This document shows, piece after piece, positions 9,301 to 17,865 of a stretch of 64,000 bases of DNA (the first letter of the stretch is position 1; each line of letters begins with the position of its first letter). The notes under the pieces are model-generated. The model was not told the DNA's origin. It did no database searches and saw nothing but the letters and a program-made list of their open reading frames with translations. The translations under genes were made by a program, and so were the position numbers. Where the stretch lies: the NCBI GenBank assembly GCA_944322255.1, contig CALUOK010000009.1:18177-82176 (forward strand). Reading direction: 5' to 3'. This stretch comes from Candidatus Methanomethylophilaceae archaeon (GTDB lineage Archaea > Thermoplasmatota > Thermoplasmata > Methanomassiliicoccales > Methanomethylophilaceae).

Positions 9301-12088
9301 CTCCTCCGAGATACCCGTCGTGGACGGAATCGTCGACATCAGCTCCGTCCTCCCCGGAACGTACTCCTACACCCTCTACAACGAGGCCGGAGACGCCATC
9401 GGAACCGGAAGCGTGACCATCTACCCCGGCAGCAACGTCGGATTCGAGGTCTCCCCCACCACCAGGACGATCACCGTCACCGTCAACGACAACTTCGGCG
9501 ACCCCGTCACCGACGGAGCGATCGTCGTCGCCACCAACCAGACCACTATGGCCCAGTTCACCGCCGAGGTCGAGGACGGAAAGGCCGTCATCACGGTCGT
9601 CTCCGGACAGTACAACCTCTCCATGGGACAGGGCTACGTGTCCATGTACTCCAACAACGTCAACGCCAGTAGCGGCAACAGGACTGCCACCATCACGGCC
9701 TACGCCGCCCAGAGCGTCACCGTCTCCGGAGTCTCCGCCGGAACCGTCCTCATGGTCTCCGCCGGAACCTTCAGCACCGTGTCCTACGAGCTCGGCGGAT
9801 CCGTCATGTTCGACGTCCCCGTCGGACTCGCCACCGAGAACATGCACTACACCGTCTACGGCGTCTCCGGCAACAACGTCTACCACGCCGTCTACACCGG
9901 AGGAAGCAGCATCTCTGTCGCCAGCGGCAACGCCGTCACAGTCTCCGGACAGCTCATGGACGGCGACAACAGCGAGGAGGGAACCGTCAGCTTCATCAGC
10001 GGCAACGACGAGTACTTCACCGTCGCCACCGACTCCGAGGGCAAGTTCAACGCCCTCCTGCCCAGCGGAACCTACACCGTCGCGGCCGACAACGGCAGCG
10101 ACATGGTCTACTTCGGCACCGTCGGCGCGACATCCAGCACCGACATGGGCGAGATCGACCTCGTGGACGGAAGGAGGATCGGATACACCCTCAGGTACGA
10201 GAGCGGTCAGAGCGGCTCCAACCCCTACCTGCCCTTCGTGATGGGTGTCATCGAGTTCACCTACAACGAGAAGGCCTACACCCTGTACGGAATGACCAAC
10301 ACCAGCGGTGTCGTCAACTTCTACATCCCCGACGACGTCGACTCCGTCATCTCCCTCAACAACGCCGACGGAACCCTGGACAACAGCGTGTTCCACTGCG
10401 AGGAGCTGACCAGGGAGGTCTCCGCAGGAACATCCAACAACACCAGCTCGATCACCATCAGGGTCTACGACGCCGAGGACGAGGACGAGAAGAACTACGT
10501 CAAGGAGCAGTCTGTCGAGGCTCCCTTCGACATGAAGATCCAGTACTATGAGGACGATGACGACGTCACCCAGGACCTCGTGGCTGGTAAGATCTACAAC
10601 CTCCGCCCCGGATCCTACGATGTCACTATCGACGGCTCCACCGGACACTACTTCAAGGGAACCCTGTACCTCTACCCCGGAACCACCGAGTTCTATGGAC
10701 TCGAGGACGTCGAGAACGTGGTCACCGTCGAGGTCGAGAACGCCGAGACCGATGTGGTCTCCGTGTCCACCACCGACGGAACCTACCACAGGTTCGACGG
10801 AGGATACTACCTCGAGGTCGGATACGAGTACTACCTCACATCCACCAACACCGACAGCGACGGAAAGGCCCTCATCGCATACGGATACGTCGACCTGACC
10901 GGAACCACCCAGGCGTCCTACAGCATCGACATGACCGCCTCCGAGAAGAGGATGCAGGTCAACGGAAACGTGGGCGTCGTCGCGGACGGAACCATCACCG
11001 TCTCATACCAGTACAGGAACGCCGCGGTCCAGCACGACTTCGAAGTCACCGACGGTGCCTACACGCTCACGCTCCCCGCAGGAGTCTCCTCCGTGGACGT
11101 CTCCGTGGAGGTCAGCGCCACCATCGACTCCGAGGAGCGCTACTTCGCCGCCACCGGAGAGTTCACCGGACTCGCCCTCGTGGAGAACGACGGAACCGTG
11201 ACTCCCCAGGTCCGCAACATCGCGGTGCTCACCACCGACGCCCCCGCCGACGAGGACGAGGAGCAGCCCGGGTTCACCGCAACGATCAGGAACTCCACCT
11301 TCGCCGCCGGCAACGCCGAGGTCACCGTGGAGATCACCAACAACTCCGGATCCGCCAGGACCTACCTCGTGACCGGAGGCTCCGAGCTCGCGCTCGACCA
11401 GGCCTACAGCGTCAACATCCCCGCAGGCGGAACGCAGACCGTCACCGTCAGGGGATACTACGACGCCAGCCGCGTCGCCCCTGGAACCGACGGTGTCAGC
11501 GTCACCGTCGAGGACATCAACGGCGCCGACTCCCAGACCCTCGACATCACCGACGGCGGAGACACCTCCGGCGCGGTCGACATCGAGATCCTCAAGGCCG
11601 GCGACGAGGGTGCCACAAGCAACGGCGTCTCCGCCTACCAGTACCTGTACGCGATCACCATCGTCAACAACAACGCCTGCACCCGCGACGTCACCGTCAA
11701 CGTCACCGGAGTACCCTCCGGATGGTCCGTGACCATCATGGACGAGGACGGAAAGATCGTCGCCGAGAACGGAACCGCGTTCAAGGCCTACGGCCTGCAG
11801 ACCACCGTCCTCTACGTGAAGCTGATGCTCCTCGAGCCCGGACAGGAGTCCACAGCGGTTCCCGACATCACAGCCAGCGTCCAGGCCGGAGGAGTCAGCG
11901 AGCAGCTGACCCTGAGCGCCGGAAACGTCGAGGTCACCACCGACGACATGTCCGTCTCCGGTGACAACGCGTTCGACGAGAGGTCCGGAGTGCCCGGAGG
12001 AATCTGGTTCCTCGTGGCGGTCATCCTGCTGATGCTCGTCGCGATATTCTGGCTCGCAAGCAAGAGGGGGGTGTTCTCACGCAGATGA
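6395..12088 (+). CDS. STT3/AglB-like GT-C membrane protein with giant extracellular domain region
   Basis: 1897 residues. The first ~500 residues look like an oligosaccharyltransferase catalytic subunit: a hydrophobic helix at 38-56, then about a dozen more membrane helices, with NYPVGGLNVYPPLFDF matching the family loop after EL1. The usual signature residues differ. Where homologs have D-x-x-Y-H-L this protein has SAQYHL (near residue 71), and the WWDYG position reads WIDYA (near 545). From about residue 850 the protein is a series of beta-rich modules resembling carboxypeptidase-regulatory/Ig-like domains, followed by one C-terminal membrane helix (GGIWFLVAVILLMLVAIFW) and a basic tail. 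An alternative start is ATG 6410, with GGAG 9 bases upstream. Last codons overlap the next gene. It may be a divergent glycosyltransferase or a structural relative without OST activity. Confidence 0.8.
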   Translation: MEIFRMSRFRKESTAPEETGAVREKSGNGWLKNHWCALSLCIIVIVAFALRTVFAYGISADGGFALSGGSSAQYHLHVIESILNGSYSMTDSAVNYPVGGLNVYPPLFDFIGAGIASVLTAFGMGTTEAASAAIGALNPIIGALTCIPVYLVAKEMFDKRVGVVAALIFAFLALPISTTVFSSGTEYGLAAFLVAFMAWFAVKMVKAADAEDADKKAVLVNALITGVFLALAALTWNGFRFLVVIMVVAMVLQIVVDRFRGRDFQTVLFGYIVAILVGTLIPAAYYLPAGLWDAVYSGPLLMAVISVVLSLVFMAIRSKPWIVVVPALVVVFVVIAAVLAVAAPGLYNALIFGNSIYTGSIMDELASSYVSMSNVSAYYGWLTMWLPICYALYSTYVYLRRDHSATRLFVTLWMFGMFFAVWTSYANAAVVGSVFAVGSAVVIVRVLEQANLKDWYTSMKTAGFPGLFRKMIKPFPFASVIIVAFLIVVPNVSFAVDAGISNNSDADYYFSGNTQYTIKTGDSYPIGGVWDEYGSVEKDGALVSWIDYANDAVAQGGFDTVVDSVGGGTSAVAQMYMSSGAAGSVAAMMMRLIMSNDVDDFASCFGDHSDVFADIRSYIEDPSKAVDVINANPEAFGSIRSDITDENAVYLAAIERITGSMSTVEIMNAYDAVCDVSGEKISYVIADSSMLPLQYGDGDTFSTIAYFGDYKVDGYGAATQFYSYNTYYGYTVYTDAMYDTFLWRAMIGPSAAEAGFTGSNASYNYLVALSSSDGSEGSVKAMPGYGLAGYEVVYWQVMYNPDSDALVTDDGWEYMDAYEAIAKQAAEGGSINYLSSIVMLHYTGVSDEPTTFDGTVTYSGHAVDGATVSVYQYSETFGQYTLYSESRTIGGEYSVLVPSGDYRIQISIGDVVLQSFTADSAVQNYDIPATTVDGAVMVGDDVYDAEDMILKLTGGATLADDAEGIVDSDSSEIPVVDGIVDISSVLPGTYSYTLYNEAGDAIGTGSVTIYPGSNVGFEVSPTTRTITVTVNDNFGDPVTDGAIVVATNQTTMAQFTAEVEDGKAVITVVSGQYNLSMGQGYVSMYSNNVNASSGNRTATITAYAAQSVTVSGVSAGTVLMVSAGTFSTVSYELGGSVMFDVPVGLATENMHYTVYGVSGNNVYHAVYTGGSSISVASGNAVTVSGQLMDGDNSEEGTVSFISGNDEYFTVATDSEGKFNALLPSGTYTVAADNGSDMVYFGTVGATSSTDMGEIDLVDGRRIGYTLRYESGQSGSNPYLPFVMGVIEFTYNEKAYTLYGMTNTSGVVNFYIPDDVDSVISLNNADGTLDNSVFHCEELTREVSAGTSNNTSSITIRVYDAEDEDEKNYVKEQSVEAPFDMKIQYYEDDDDVTQDLVAGKIYNLRPGSYDVTIDGSTGHYFKGTLYLYPGTTEFYGLEDVENVVTVEVENAETDVVSVSTTDGTYHRFDGGYYLEVGYEYYLTSTNTDSDGKALIAYGYVDLTGTTQASYSIDMTASEKRMQVNGNVGVVADGTITVSYQYRNAAVQHDFEVTDGAYTLTLPAGVSSVDVSVEVSATIDSEERYFAATGEFTGLALVENDGTVTPQVRNIAVLTTDAPADEDEEQPGFTATIRNSTFAAGNAEVTVEITNNSGSARTYLVTGGSELALDQAYSVNIPAGGTQTVTVRGYYDASRVAPGTDGVSVTVEDINGADSQTLDITDGGDTSGAVDIEILKAGDEGATSNGVSAYQYLYAITIVNNNACTRDVTVNVTGVPSGWSVTIMDEDGKIVAENGTAFKAYGLQTTVLYVKLMLLEPGQESTAVPDITASVQAGGVSEQLTLSAGNVEVTTDDMSVSGDNAFDERSGVPGGIWFLVAVILLMLVAIFWLASKRGVFSRR

Positions 12089-12927
12089 AGACAGCAACAG
12101 CAGCCATCGCCGTCCTGGCGGTGCTCGCACTCTGTATCGTCCCCATGCAGGGGGTGTACGGAGACTTCGCGGACATAACCGGTGAGAAGAACGTGATCGG
12201 CGTCGGAGACGATGCTGACTACCAGATCATCTACACCAACCACGACTACGACGACGCCGAGACCTATCCGAACCTCAGCATGTCCATCGAGTACGATGCC
12301 AAGCTCGTCGACGAGGACGGGGACACCGTGAGCAACGGCGTGAGCCCGAGCTCCGGCGACCTCGACAACGGTACAGCCGAGACGCTGACCGTCTCCGCTC
12401 CCGACGACGCCGGCAGGTACAGACTGGTCGTCGAGTACACGGTCGACGCATCCTACACCGTCACCGACGAGGAGGGCAACACCACCACCGAGAACCTGGA
12501 CGTCCCCGTGAGGACCGAGGAGTTCCCCATCGCGGTCGTCGAGCCCGTCACCCTCTCCGTGACCCTGTCCAACAGCTCCGGGGAGCCCCTCCGCGGCTAT
12601 GGAGTCTACTTCTACGTGGACGGACAGATGATGGAGGACAGCTACACCGTGATCAACCTCGAGGGCGACGGAACGACCACCATCTCCTACGAGTGGATCA
12701 CCGACGCCGGAAACGGATCCCACGAGTTCCGTGTCGAGGCGGCCGACGGCGGCAACATGGTGGACATCGTCGGACTCGGAGAGTCCCACACGTTCTACCT
12801 GGGCGACAACGACTACACCTGGATCATCGTCCTGCTGGTGGTAGTCATCGTCCTGCTGGTCCTGGTCATGGTCTGGGTCTACCGCAAGCCCGTGAAGAAC
12901 TACGGAAAGCCCAAGTCCAGGCGCTGA
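12085..12927 (+). CDS. Secreted/anchored single-span surface protein
   Basis: 280 residues. An N-terminal signal-type helix (TAAIAVLAVLALCIVPMQG) is followed by a beta-rich, acidic exterior, one C-terminal membrane helix (WIIVLLVVVIVLLVLVMVW) and a short basic cytoplasmic tail. I recognise no family; the exterior resembles cell-surface Ig-like domains with two sections (about 25-150 and 160-245). ATG overlaps the stop of the STT3-like gene (ATGA), and the topology is the same as that gene's C-terminus, so the two probably act together at the envelope. Confidence 0.8.
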   Translation: MKTATAAIAVLAVLALCIVPMQGVYGDFADITGEKNVIGVGDDADYQIIYTNHDYDDAETYPNLSMSIEYDAKLVDEDGDTVSNGVSPSSGDLDNGTAETLTVSAPDDAGRYRLVVEYTVDASYTVTDEEGNTTTENLDVPVRTEEFPIAVVEPVTLSVTLSNSSGEPLRGYGVYFYVDGQMMEDSYTVINLEGDGTTTISYEWITDAGNGSHEFRVEAADGGNMVDIVGLGESHTFYLGDNDYTWIIVLLVVVIVLLVLVMVWVYRKPVKNYGKPKSRR

Positions 12928-12941
12928 AAACCTGAATAAAC

Positions 12942-12961
12942 GGGAGGGCTCCGGCCCTCCC
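12942..12961. terminator. Hairpin terminator between convergent genes
   Basis: GGGAGGGC-TCCG-GCCCTCCC: a perfect 8-bp stem with a UCCG tetraloop closed by C-G, 15 bases after the upstream stop. It also lies just past the stop of the convergent translin gene. Confidence 0.7.
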
Positions 12962-12965
12962 CACT

Positions 12966-13565
12966 TCAATGAGTTTCTCGGGCCTCCATGCCGAGGCCCA
13001 TAACCGACGCCGTGGTCATGTCGGACCTGGTGCGGTCCATTATCCCGCGCACGATGTCCTGCTTCCTCCTGACCGGCGCGATCGCATCGGGGACGTCTAG
13101 CTGCATGAACTCGCCGCTCACCTCCTCCATGACGGAGAAGAAGCGTCTGGCGCCCTCCATGTCGCCGTCCATGAGCCTGGCGGTGACGATCCTCCTGAGC
13201 TCCCCGACGCAGTCCCCCAGACCGAGGACCCACGCCGGCGCGGTCACCCCCAGGTCGGACCCGGAGGGTACGCGGCCCTCGGACACGATGGACTCGAGGA
13301 TGGACGCCTCGGCGTACTCCATCATGGCGTCCTGTACCACTGCGGACACAAGGACCTCGGGGGTCTCTGCGGAAAGGAGCTCCTCCAGGGCCTGGCGCAT
13401 CTCCCCAAGGTATCCGCCGCGGTCCTCGCCGACGTGCACGGCGTGGATGACCCTCTTGCTCAGTCTGATGACCCTGCGGGACCTGGCGACCGCCAGCTCC
13501 CTGTCCCTCTCGATCCTGTCGAACTCCTCCGCCGCCGAGCGGACGTTCTCCGCGATGCCTTCCAT
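12966..13565 (-). CDS. Translin-family RNA-binding protein (COG2178-like)
   Basis: 199 residues, mostly helical, with translin-like segments: RVIHAVHVGED near residues 38-48, and VVQDAMMEYAEASILESI near 78-95, then a Gly/Asp turn. Eukaryotic translin binds single-stranded nucleic acid and, with TRAX, forms an RNA-processing nuclease. Archaeal relatives are assumed RNA-binding; their substrates are not settled. Located 28 bases beyond the truA stop on the same strand, so possibly the last gene of the hypB operon. Confidence 0.75.
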   Translation of the reverse strand: MEGIAENVRSAAEEFDRIERDRELAVARSRRVIRLSKRVIHAVHVGEDRGGYLGEMRQALEELLSAETPEVLVSAVVQDAMMEYAEASILESIVSEGRVPSGSDLGVTAPAWVLGLGDCVGELRRIVTARLMDGDMEGARRFFSVMEEVSGEFMQLDVPDAIAPVRRKQDIVRGIMDRTRSDMTTASVMGLGMEARETH

Positions 13566-13593
13566 GGAGGGGTGATGGCGGTACGGAGATATA

Positions 13594-14370
13594 TCAGAGC
13601 GAGCGGAAGAAGCCCCCGACGAGCCCGGCGGAGAAGATGCCCTCGTCCCTCTTAGCGGAGAGAACGCCGCTGGACGACGGGGTGAAGACGACGCCCTCGT
13701 AGGAGACGTCGGTGAGAGTCAGCGCGTCCGCCCTGGCCACGCCGAAGTTCACGTCCCTGCCGTCCAGCGCGTCGCGGACGTCCTGCAGGGTGCTGTGGCC
13801 GGAGGCGACCTCCCTGATGGCGGACGCCGTCCTGCGGACCATGTTCCACAGGAAGAACCTGGCGCGGTACGTCAGGATCAGCGCATCCCCGTCCTCGGAC
13901 ACGTCTATGGAGTCTATCGTGACGACGGTCGGCTTCCCGTCCGGGCGGCAGAACCTGGCGAAGTCGTGCTCGCCCACGAAAAGTCCCGCGCACTCCCTCG
14001 CCAGTTCCGGATCCAATCCTTCCGACGGAAGGACGTACCTGTACTCCCTGGACGAGGCGTGGCGGGGGTAGAAGTCGTCGCCCACCCAGGAGTACGCCGT
14101 GTAGTACACGCCATCCGAGACGGCGTTGAGCGCCCTGAGGAGCGCATCCGGGTCCTCGAACCCGGTGTTGAAGGCCGCGACGTTGCCGAGGGCGTTGACC
14201 CCCTTGTCCGTGCGGCTGGCTATGCTCAGGCCGAGGTCGTCCCCCTCGAGGTGGCAGACCCTGAGGAGGGCGGACCTCATCTCGCCCTCCACGGTCCTGG
14301 CGCCCGGTTGCATCTGCGAGCCGGAGAATCCATCCCCGAGGTAGGCGAACCTGACGGCTATGCGCCTCAT
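13594..14370 (-). CDS. truA: tRNA pseudouridine synthase A
   Basis: Converts uridines in the tRNA anticodon arm to pseudouridine. The catalytic Asp lies in SRTDKGVNALGNV (about residues 50-62). FFLWNMVRRTASAI is the conserved helix of the second half. 258 residues, normal for archaeal TruA. The longer frame upstream is antisense-type shadow over purD; ATG 14370 overlaps the purD stop (ATGA), which decides the start. Confidence 0.93.
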   Translation of the reverse strand: MRRIAVRFAYLGDGFSGSQMQPGARTVEGEMRSALLRVCHLEGDDLGLSIASRTDKGVNALGNVAAFNTGFEDPDALLRALNAVSDGVYYTAYSWVGDDFYPRHASSREYRYVLPSEGLDPELARECAGLFVGEHDFARFCRPDGKPTVVTIDSIDVSEDGDALILTYRARFFLWNMVRRTASAIREVASGHSTLQDVRDALDGRDVNFGVARADALTLTDVSYEGVVFTPSSSGVLSAKRDEGIFSAGLVGGFFRSL

Positions 14371-15689
14371 GCTGAACGGAGTTCCCTCATGTGGTCGACC
14401 CTGCGCTGAACCAGCGCGCGGGTGCCGATGTCGTGGCGGACGGCCATGGCGTCGCACTTCACGTTCTTGAGGGCGGCCTCGCAGTTGGACTCGGCCTCCT
14501 CCAGGGTGTCGGCCACACCGACGATCCCCAGGGACCTGGAGGTCCCGGTGACGAGCTTCCCGTCCCTCATGTCGACGTTCGCGTAGTACACGACCGCTCC
14601 GGCGGCCCTGACGGCGTCCTCGTCCACGGAGATCTCGTGTCCGGACTCGGACTTCACCCCGTATCCCCTGGGCACGACGTACTTGCACACGGTCGCCTTC
14701 TCGGCGAAGCGCACGTCCCTGTCCAGGGTGCCGGTGGCCATCATGCGGCACACGTCCTCGAAGTCGTCCCCGATGAGTGAGAGCACGTTCATGGCCTCGG
14801 GGTCACCGAACCTGGCGTTGATCTCGATGATCCTGGGTCCGTTCACGGTCAGCATGAACTGGCCGTACATGGTGCCCCTGTAGGGGCAGCCCTCCTCGGC
14901 CATGGCGTCGACGATGGACTGCAGGATGGCCAGGGCCTGCTCCCTCTCCTCCTGGGTGATGAAGGGCAGGAGGTGGTCCGCGTCGGTGTACGAGCCCATG
15001 CCGCCGGTGTTGGGTCCCACGTCGCCCTCGTAGGCGCGCTTGTGGTCCTGGACCAGCGGGAGCGGGACGATCCTCTTCCCGTCCACGAAGACCATCTGGG
15101 TGAACTCCTCGCCCACGGCCTTCTCCTCCAGGATGACGCCGGCTCCGCCGATGTTCTGGTCAAAGATCTCGTTGATGTACTCCATCGTCTCCTCGAAGGA
15201 GTGCAGGTGCTCGCCCTGGACCTTGACGCCCTTGCCGCCGGTGAGCCCGACGGGCTTGACGACGATCTCGTGGTCCACGGTTTTGATGTATTCCTCGGCG
15301 TCCTTCGCGTTGTCGAAGTGGGCGAAGTCGAGGTTGCCGGCGATGCCGTGCCTGGCCACCAGCTCCCTCATGAAGGTCTTGGAGGTCTCGATCCTGGCGG
15401 CGGCCTTTGTTGGCGCGGCGCAGGGGATGCCCTCGGCCTCGAGGGCGTCGACGATGCCCACCTCGAGGGGGGCCTCGGGCCCGATGAACGCGAGCTCGAC
15501 CCCTTTCTCCTTCGCGAAGGCGACGACCTTCGCGATGTCCTTCTCGTCGCAGAGCAGATGCTCCTTCGACCTGGCGATGATGCCCGGATTGGCGTTCTTC
15601 ATCACGGCGTAAATCTCGGAGCCGGAGCGGGACAGCGCCTCCACGGCGGCGTGCTCCCTGCCCCCTCCTCCAACGGCGAGGACCTTCAT
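14367..15689 (-). CDS. purD: Phosphoribosylamine-glycine ligase (GAR synthetase)
   Basis: Second step of purine synthesis, an ATP-grasp ligase. Signature pieces: VLAVGGGGREHA at the N-terminus, FIGPEAPLEVGIVD, KPVGLTGGKGVKV (ATP-grasp loop), GPNTGGMGSYT and EINARFGDPEA (metal-binding Glu/Asn). 440 residues, normal. I chose ATG 15689, which has AGGTG 6 bases upstream, over GTG 15698. It starts 11 bases past the hypB stop and overlaps truA, so it is the middle gene of a three-gene operon. Confidence 0.96.
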   Translation of the reverse strand: MKVLAVGGGGREHAAVEALSRSGSEIYAVMKNANPGIIARSKEHLLCDEKDIAKVVAFAKEKGVELAFIGPEAPLEVGIVDALEAEGIPCAAPTKAAARIETSKTFMRELVARHGIAGNLDFAHFDNAKDAEEYIKTVDHEIVVKPVGLTGGKGVKVQGEHLHSFEETMEYINEIFDQNIGGAGVILEEKAVGEEFTQMVFVDGKRIVPLPLVQDHKRAYEGDVGPNTGGMGSYTDADHLLPFITQEEREQALAILQSIVDAMAEEGCPYRGTMYGQFMLTVNGPRIIEINARFGDPEAMNVLSLIGDDFEDVCRMMATGTLDRDVRFAEKATVCKYVVPRGYGVKSESGHEISVDEDAVRAAGAVVYYANVDMRDGKLVTGTSRSLGIVGVADTLEEAESNCEAALKNVKCDAMAVRHDIGTRALVQRRVDHMRELRSA

Positions 15690-15700
15690 TTGATGCACCT

Positions 15701-16351
15701 TCAGAGCTTGAGGGCCGCGAGGATCTCGTCGAGCCCCTGCTCCTTCTTAACGCTGCATTTGTAGATGTTCTTTGTGCCGCCCATGAGCTTGTTGTAGTCC
15801 CTGGCGATGACCTCGGGGTCCACGTCCACGGCCTCGGCGATGTCGATCTTGTTGAGGACGGCCACGTCGGAGTGGATGAAGATGTCGTGGTGCTTCCTGA
15901 CCATGTCGTCCCCCTCGGTGGTGGAGATGACGACGACCCTGTAGTCGGTTCCCAGGGGGAAGTCGGCGGGGCACACAAGGTTCCCGACGTTCTCGATGAA
16001 GATGACGTCGTAGTCGTCCAGGTCGATCTCGGCCAGGGTCTTCTTGACGAGGTTGGCGTCGAGGTGGCACTCGTGGCCGGTGTTGCAGTTCACGGAGTGC
16101 AGCCCGGACTTCTCGAACCTGGTGTAGTCGTCGGCACCGGTGACGTCCCCCGCGATGGCGCACACGCGGACGCCCTTGGCCCTGAGCTTCTCGGCCAGTT
16201 TGATGATGAGGGCGGTCTTCCCGGCTCCGATGGATCCCATGAAGTCGACGGACTTGATGCCCTTGCTCCTCATGAGGCGGTAGTTCTCATGGGCGATCTT
16301 GTTGTTCTCCTTCAGGACATCGATTTCCATTCCGGGCTGTACTATGTGCAT
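15701..16351 (-). CDS. hypB: Hydrogenase nickel-incorporation GTPase HypB
   Basis: GTPase that helps load nickel into [NiFe] hydrogenases with HypA. The P-loop is GSIGAGKT. The nickel/zinc site is NTGHECHLDANLV with Cys and His, and NKID specifies guanine. ENVGNLVCP is the conserved switch region. The start at MHIVQPGMEI fits family N-termini; an in-frame ATG at 16372 would add seven residues. 216 residues. Its presence implies a [NiFe] hydrogenase elsewhere in the genome. First gene of the hypB-purD-truA operon. Confidence 0.95.
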   Translation of the reverse strand: MHIVQPGMEIDVLKENNKIAHENYRLMRSKGIKSVDFMGSIGAGKTALIIKLAEKLRAKGVRVCAIAGDVTGADDYTRFEKSGLHSVNCNTGHECHLDANLVKKTLAEIDLDDYDVIFIENVGNLVCPADFPLGTDYRVVVISTTEGDDMVRKHHDIFIHSDVAVLNKIDIAEAVDVDPEVIARDYNKLMGGTKNIYKCSVKKEQGLDEILAALKL

Positions 16352-16425
16352 GGTTCGCCGTAGCCGGTGCATACTATTTAGCTTGTTCGTGCTACTCTAG
16401 TTTCTTAAGTAAGAATAAAAGGAAG

Positions 16426-16439
16426 GGGCCCGGAGGCCC
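16426..16439 (-). terminator. Hairpin terminator after the small membrane protein gene
   Basis: On the minus strand GGGCC-TCCG-GGCCC, followed by a T-rich run (CCTTTTATTC), 7 bases after the stop at 16447. UCCG tetraloop closed by C-G. Confidence 0.65.
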
Positions 16440-16446
16440 AGTGTTT

Positions 16447-16851
16447 TCAGTTGGTGACGATTCCAAACTCGGAGCCGTAGGTCTCCTTGGCCACGGACGA
16501 CACCCCGTCGAGCTCCAGGGCCGCGTCGACGATTGAGTCCACGTCGGAGCCGCCAGCATCCAGGAGGACGATGACCAGGGTGCGGTTCTCGAACACCTTT
16601 CCGCCGTCGACGTAGGCGCCGTTGGCCCAGTACATGGTGTATCCCATCTTGTGGTCCCCTGAGATCAGGTTCTTCAGCTGGGACTCCACGGAGTCCATCT
16701 GGCTCTGGGTGGCGTCGCCGTCCATCCCGACGTAGATCCTGTAGCGGTCGTCGGCTCCGTCGGTGGCGACCATGGTCACCGCAGCGGCGGCGATTATGAC
16801 GGCCACGACCGAGAACACGATCGCTGCTTTCGGCACTGTGTCGTAGTCCAT
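16447..16851 (-). CDS. Small membrane-anchored protein, unknown function
   Basis: 134 residues from ATG 16851 (a longer reading to 16905 lacks homology-like character). One N-terminal membrane helix (AAIVFSVVAVIIAAAAVTMV) anchors a compact alpha/beta domain beginning YRIYVGMDGDA and containing GYTMYWANGAY and NRTLVIVLLDA. The layout recalls small DUF3574-like domains, but I cannot confirm a family. Single gene with its own terminator. Confidence 0.7.
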   Translation of the reverse strand: MDYDTVPKAAIVFSVVAVIIAAAAVTMVATDGADDRYRIYVGMDGDATQSQMDSVESQLKNLISGDHKMGYTMYWANGAYVDGGKVFENRTLVIVLLDAGGSDVDSIVDAALELDGVSSVAKETYGSEFGIVTN

Positions 16852-17023
16852 GGTCCCGGCAGGGCGACCCCTTGATAAACAGTGCGGAAGGGATGCTCGG
16901 TGCATGGGGCAGGCCTGTAGGGATCCGATGTCGCCAACCGGGGTGATGGATCTCCGACAGGGGTACGGAGAGTCCGTAATCTACTTCGGTGTCGGTTAAG
17001 ACGGCCGACGACGATTACACATC

Positions 17024-17695
17024 ATGTCCCCGGACCCCCGCAGGGAGCTCAGGCGCCTACAGGATTCCCCCGTTTTCAAGACCTACACCGAACTCAGGCG
17101 CATGTCCATGTGCTACGGGATGATGGACGCGAAGCTCTCGGAGCTCCAGGAGGCGGTCCGCCGCGTGAGGTGCTCCGGGCCGGCCCGCTGGAGCAGCTAC
17201 GACGCCATAGAGTCGGAGACCATGGAGGTGTGCCAGCTACTGGCGGACTTCCTGTCCAGGATGTACTCGTGCAAGAACCTGGCGTCCGTCATGGCCAAGA
17301 GGCACGGCATCGACCGCGAGTTCAGGTCGTTGAAGCATGACTGCCTGGGCTTCGAGGCGTCGGTGGTCGTGAACCTCAGGAACTACGTGGTCCACGTGGA
17401 CATGATGCCCCTGGAGATCGACGTCAGGGACGGCAGGATCCTCTTCACGAGGAGGTGCAGAGGGGACGATATCTGGAGCGTCAGCCAGAAGGTGTTCCTC
17501 CGGGAGACGGACCTGGAGTCCCTGCTGACGACGTACTCGGAGGAGGTCTCGGTGTTCTACGCCAGGTTCTTCGGGATGCTCACGGAGTCCATGCGCTCCA
17601 GTCTGGGGGAGTGCAGGCGGGAGGTCGGGGAGCTCAACCGCAGGCTGGGGTACGAGATGGTCAGGTTCGACCCCATGGCTGGGATCAGGGCTTGA
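17024..17695 (+). CDS. Hypothetical helical protein
   Basis: 223 residues, no recognised family, no signal peptide or membrane helix. Mostly charged amphipathic helices, with a short strand-rich middle (VVVNLRNYVVHVDMMPLEIDV). Base composition matches the conserved part of the chromosome. It stands alone, 170 bases upstream of the TIR/SLOG island and on the same strand, but has no visible link to it. Confidence 0.6.
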   Translation: MSPDPRRELRRLQDSPVFKTYTELRRMSMCYGMMDAKLSELQEAVRRVRCSGPARWSSYDAIESETMEVCQLLADFLSRMYSCKNLASVMAKRHGIDREFRSLKHDCLGFEASVVVNLRNYVVHVDMMPLEIDVRDGRILFTRRCRGDDIWSVSQKVFLRETDLESLLTTYSEEVSVFYARFFGMLTESMRSSLGECRREVGELNRRLGYEMVRFDPMAGIRA

Positions 17696-17826
17696 GCGGC
17701 TGTCCGGTCTGTTCGCTGGGTCACAGCGGATTCATCTCTTCTGTACACTAACCTGTTCATATGTGTATGTCGCAGTGAATCCCTGGGTCTTTTCAAGCAG
17801 GGCATCGGTGTCAGGACCTATTACCA

Positions 17827-17845
17827 AATATATCCCAACTGGGAT
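17827..17845 (+). promoter_or_regulatory. Promoter with overlapping inverted repeat, start of the TIR/SLOG island
   Basis: TATA-like AAATATAT (17827-17834) overlaps ATCCCA-AC-TGGGAT (17832-17845), a perfect 6-bp inverted repeat with a 2-base centre. The gene start is at 17866 with GGTAGGGGTAAG as ribosome binding site. A repressor bound here would block promoter recognition. The 17696-17826 stretch upstream shows no gene. Confidence 0.55.
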
Positions 17846-17865
17846 TATGGACAGGTAGGGGTAAG

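Noticed and set aside
6485..10789. A 1434-residue minus-strand open frame opposite the STT3-like gene
   Set aside because: Low-complexity Gly/Asp/Val/His composition created by reading GC-rich codons backwards; the plus-strand gene has real membrane helices and domains.
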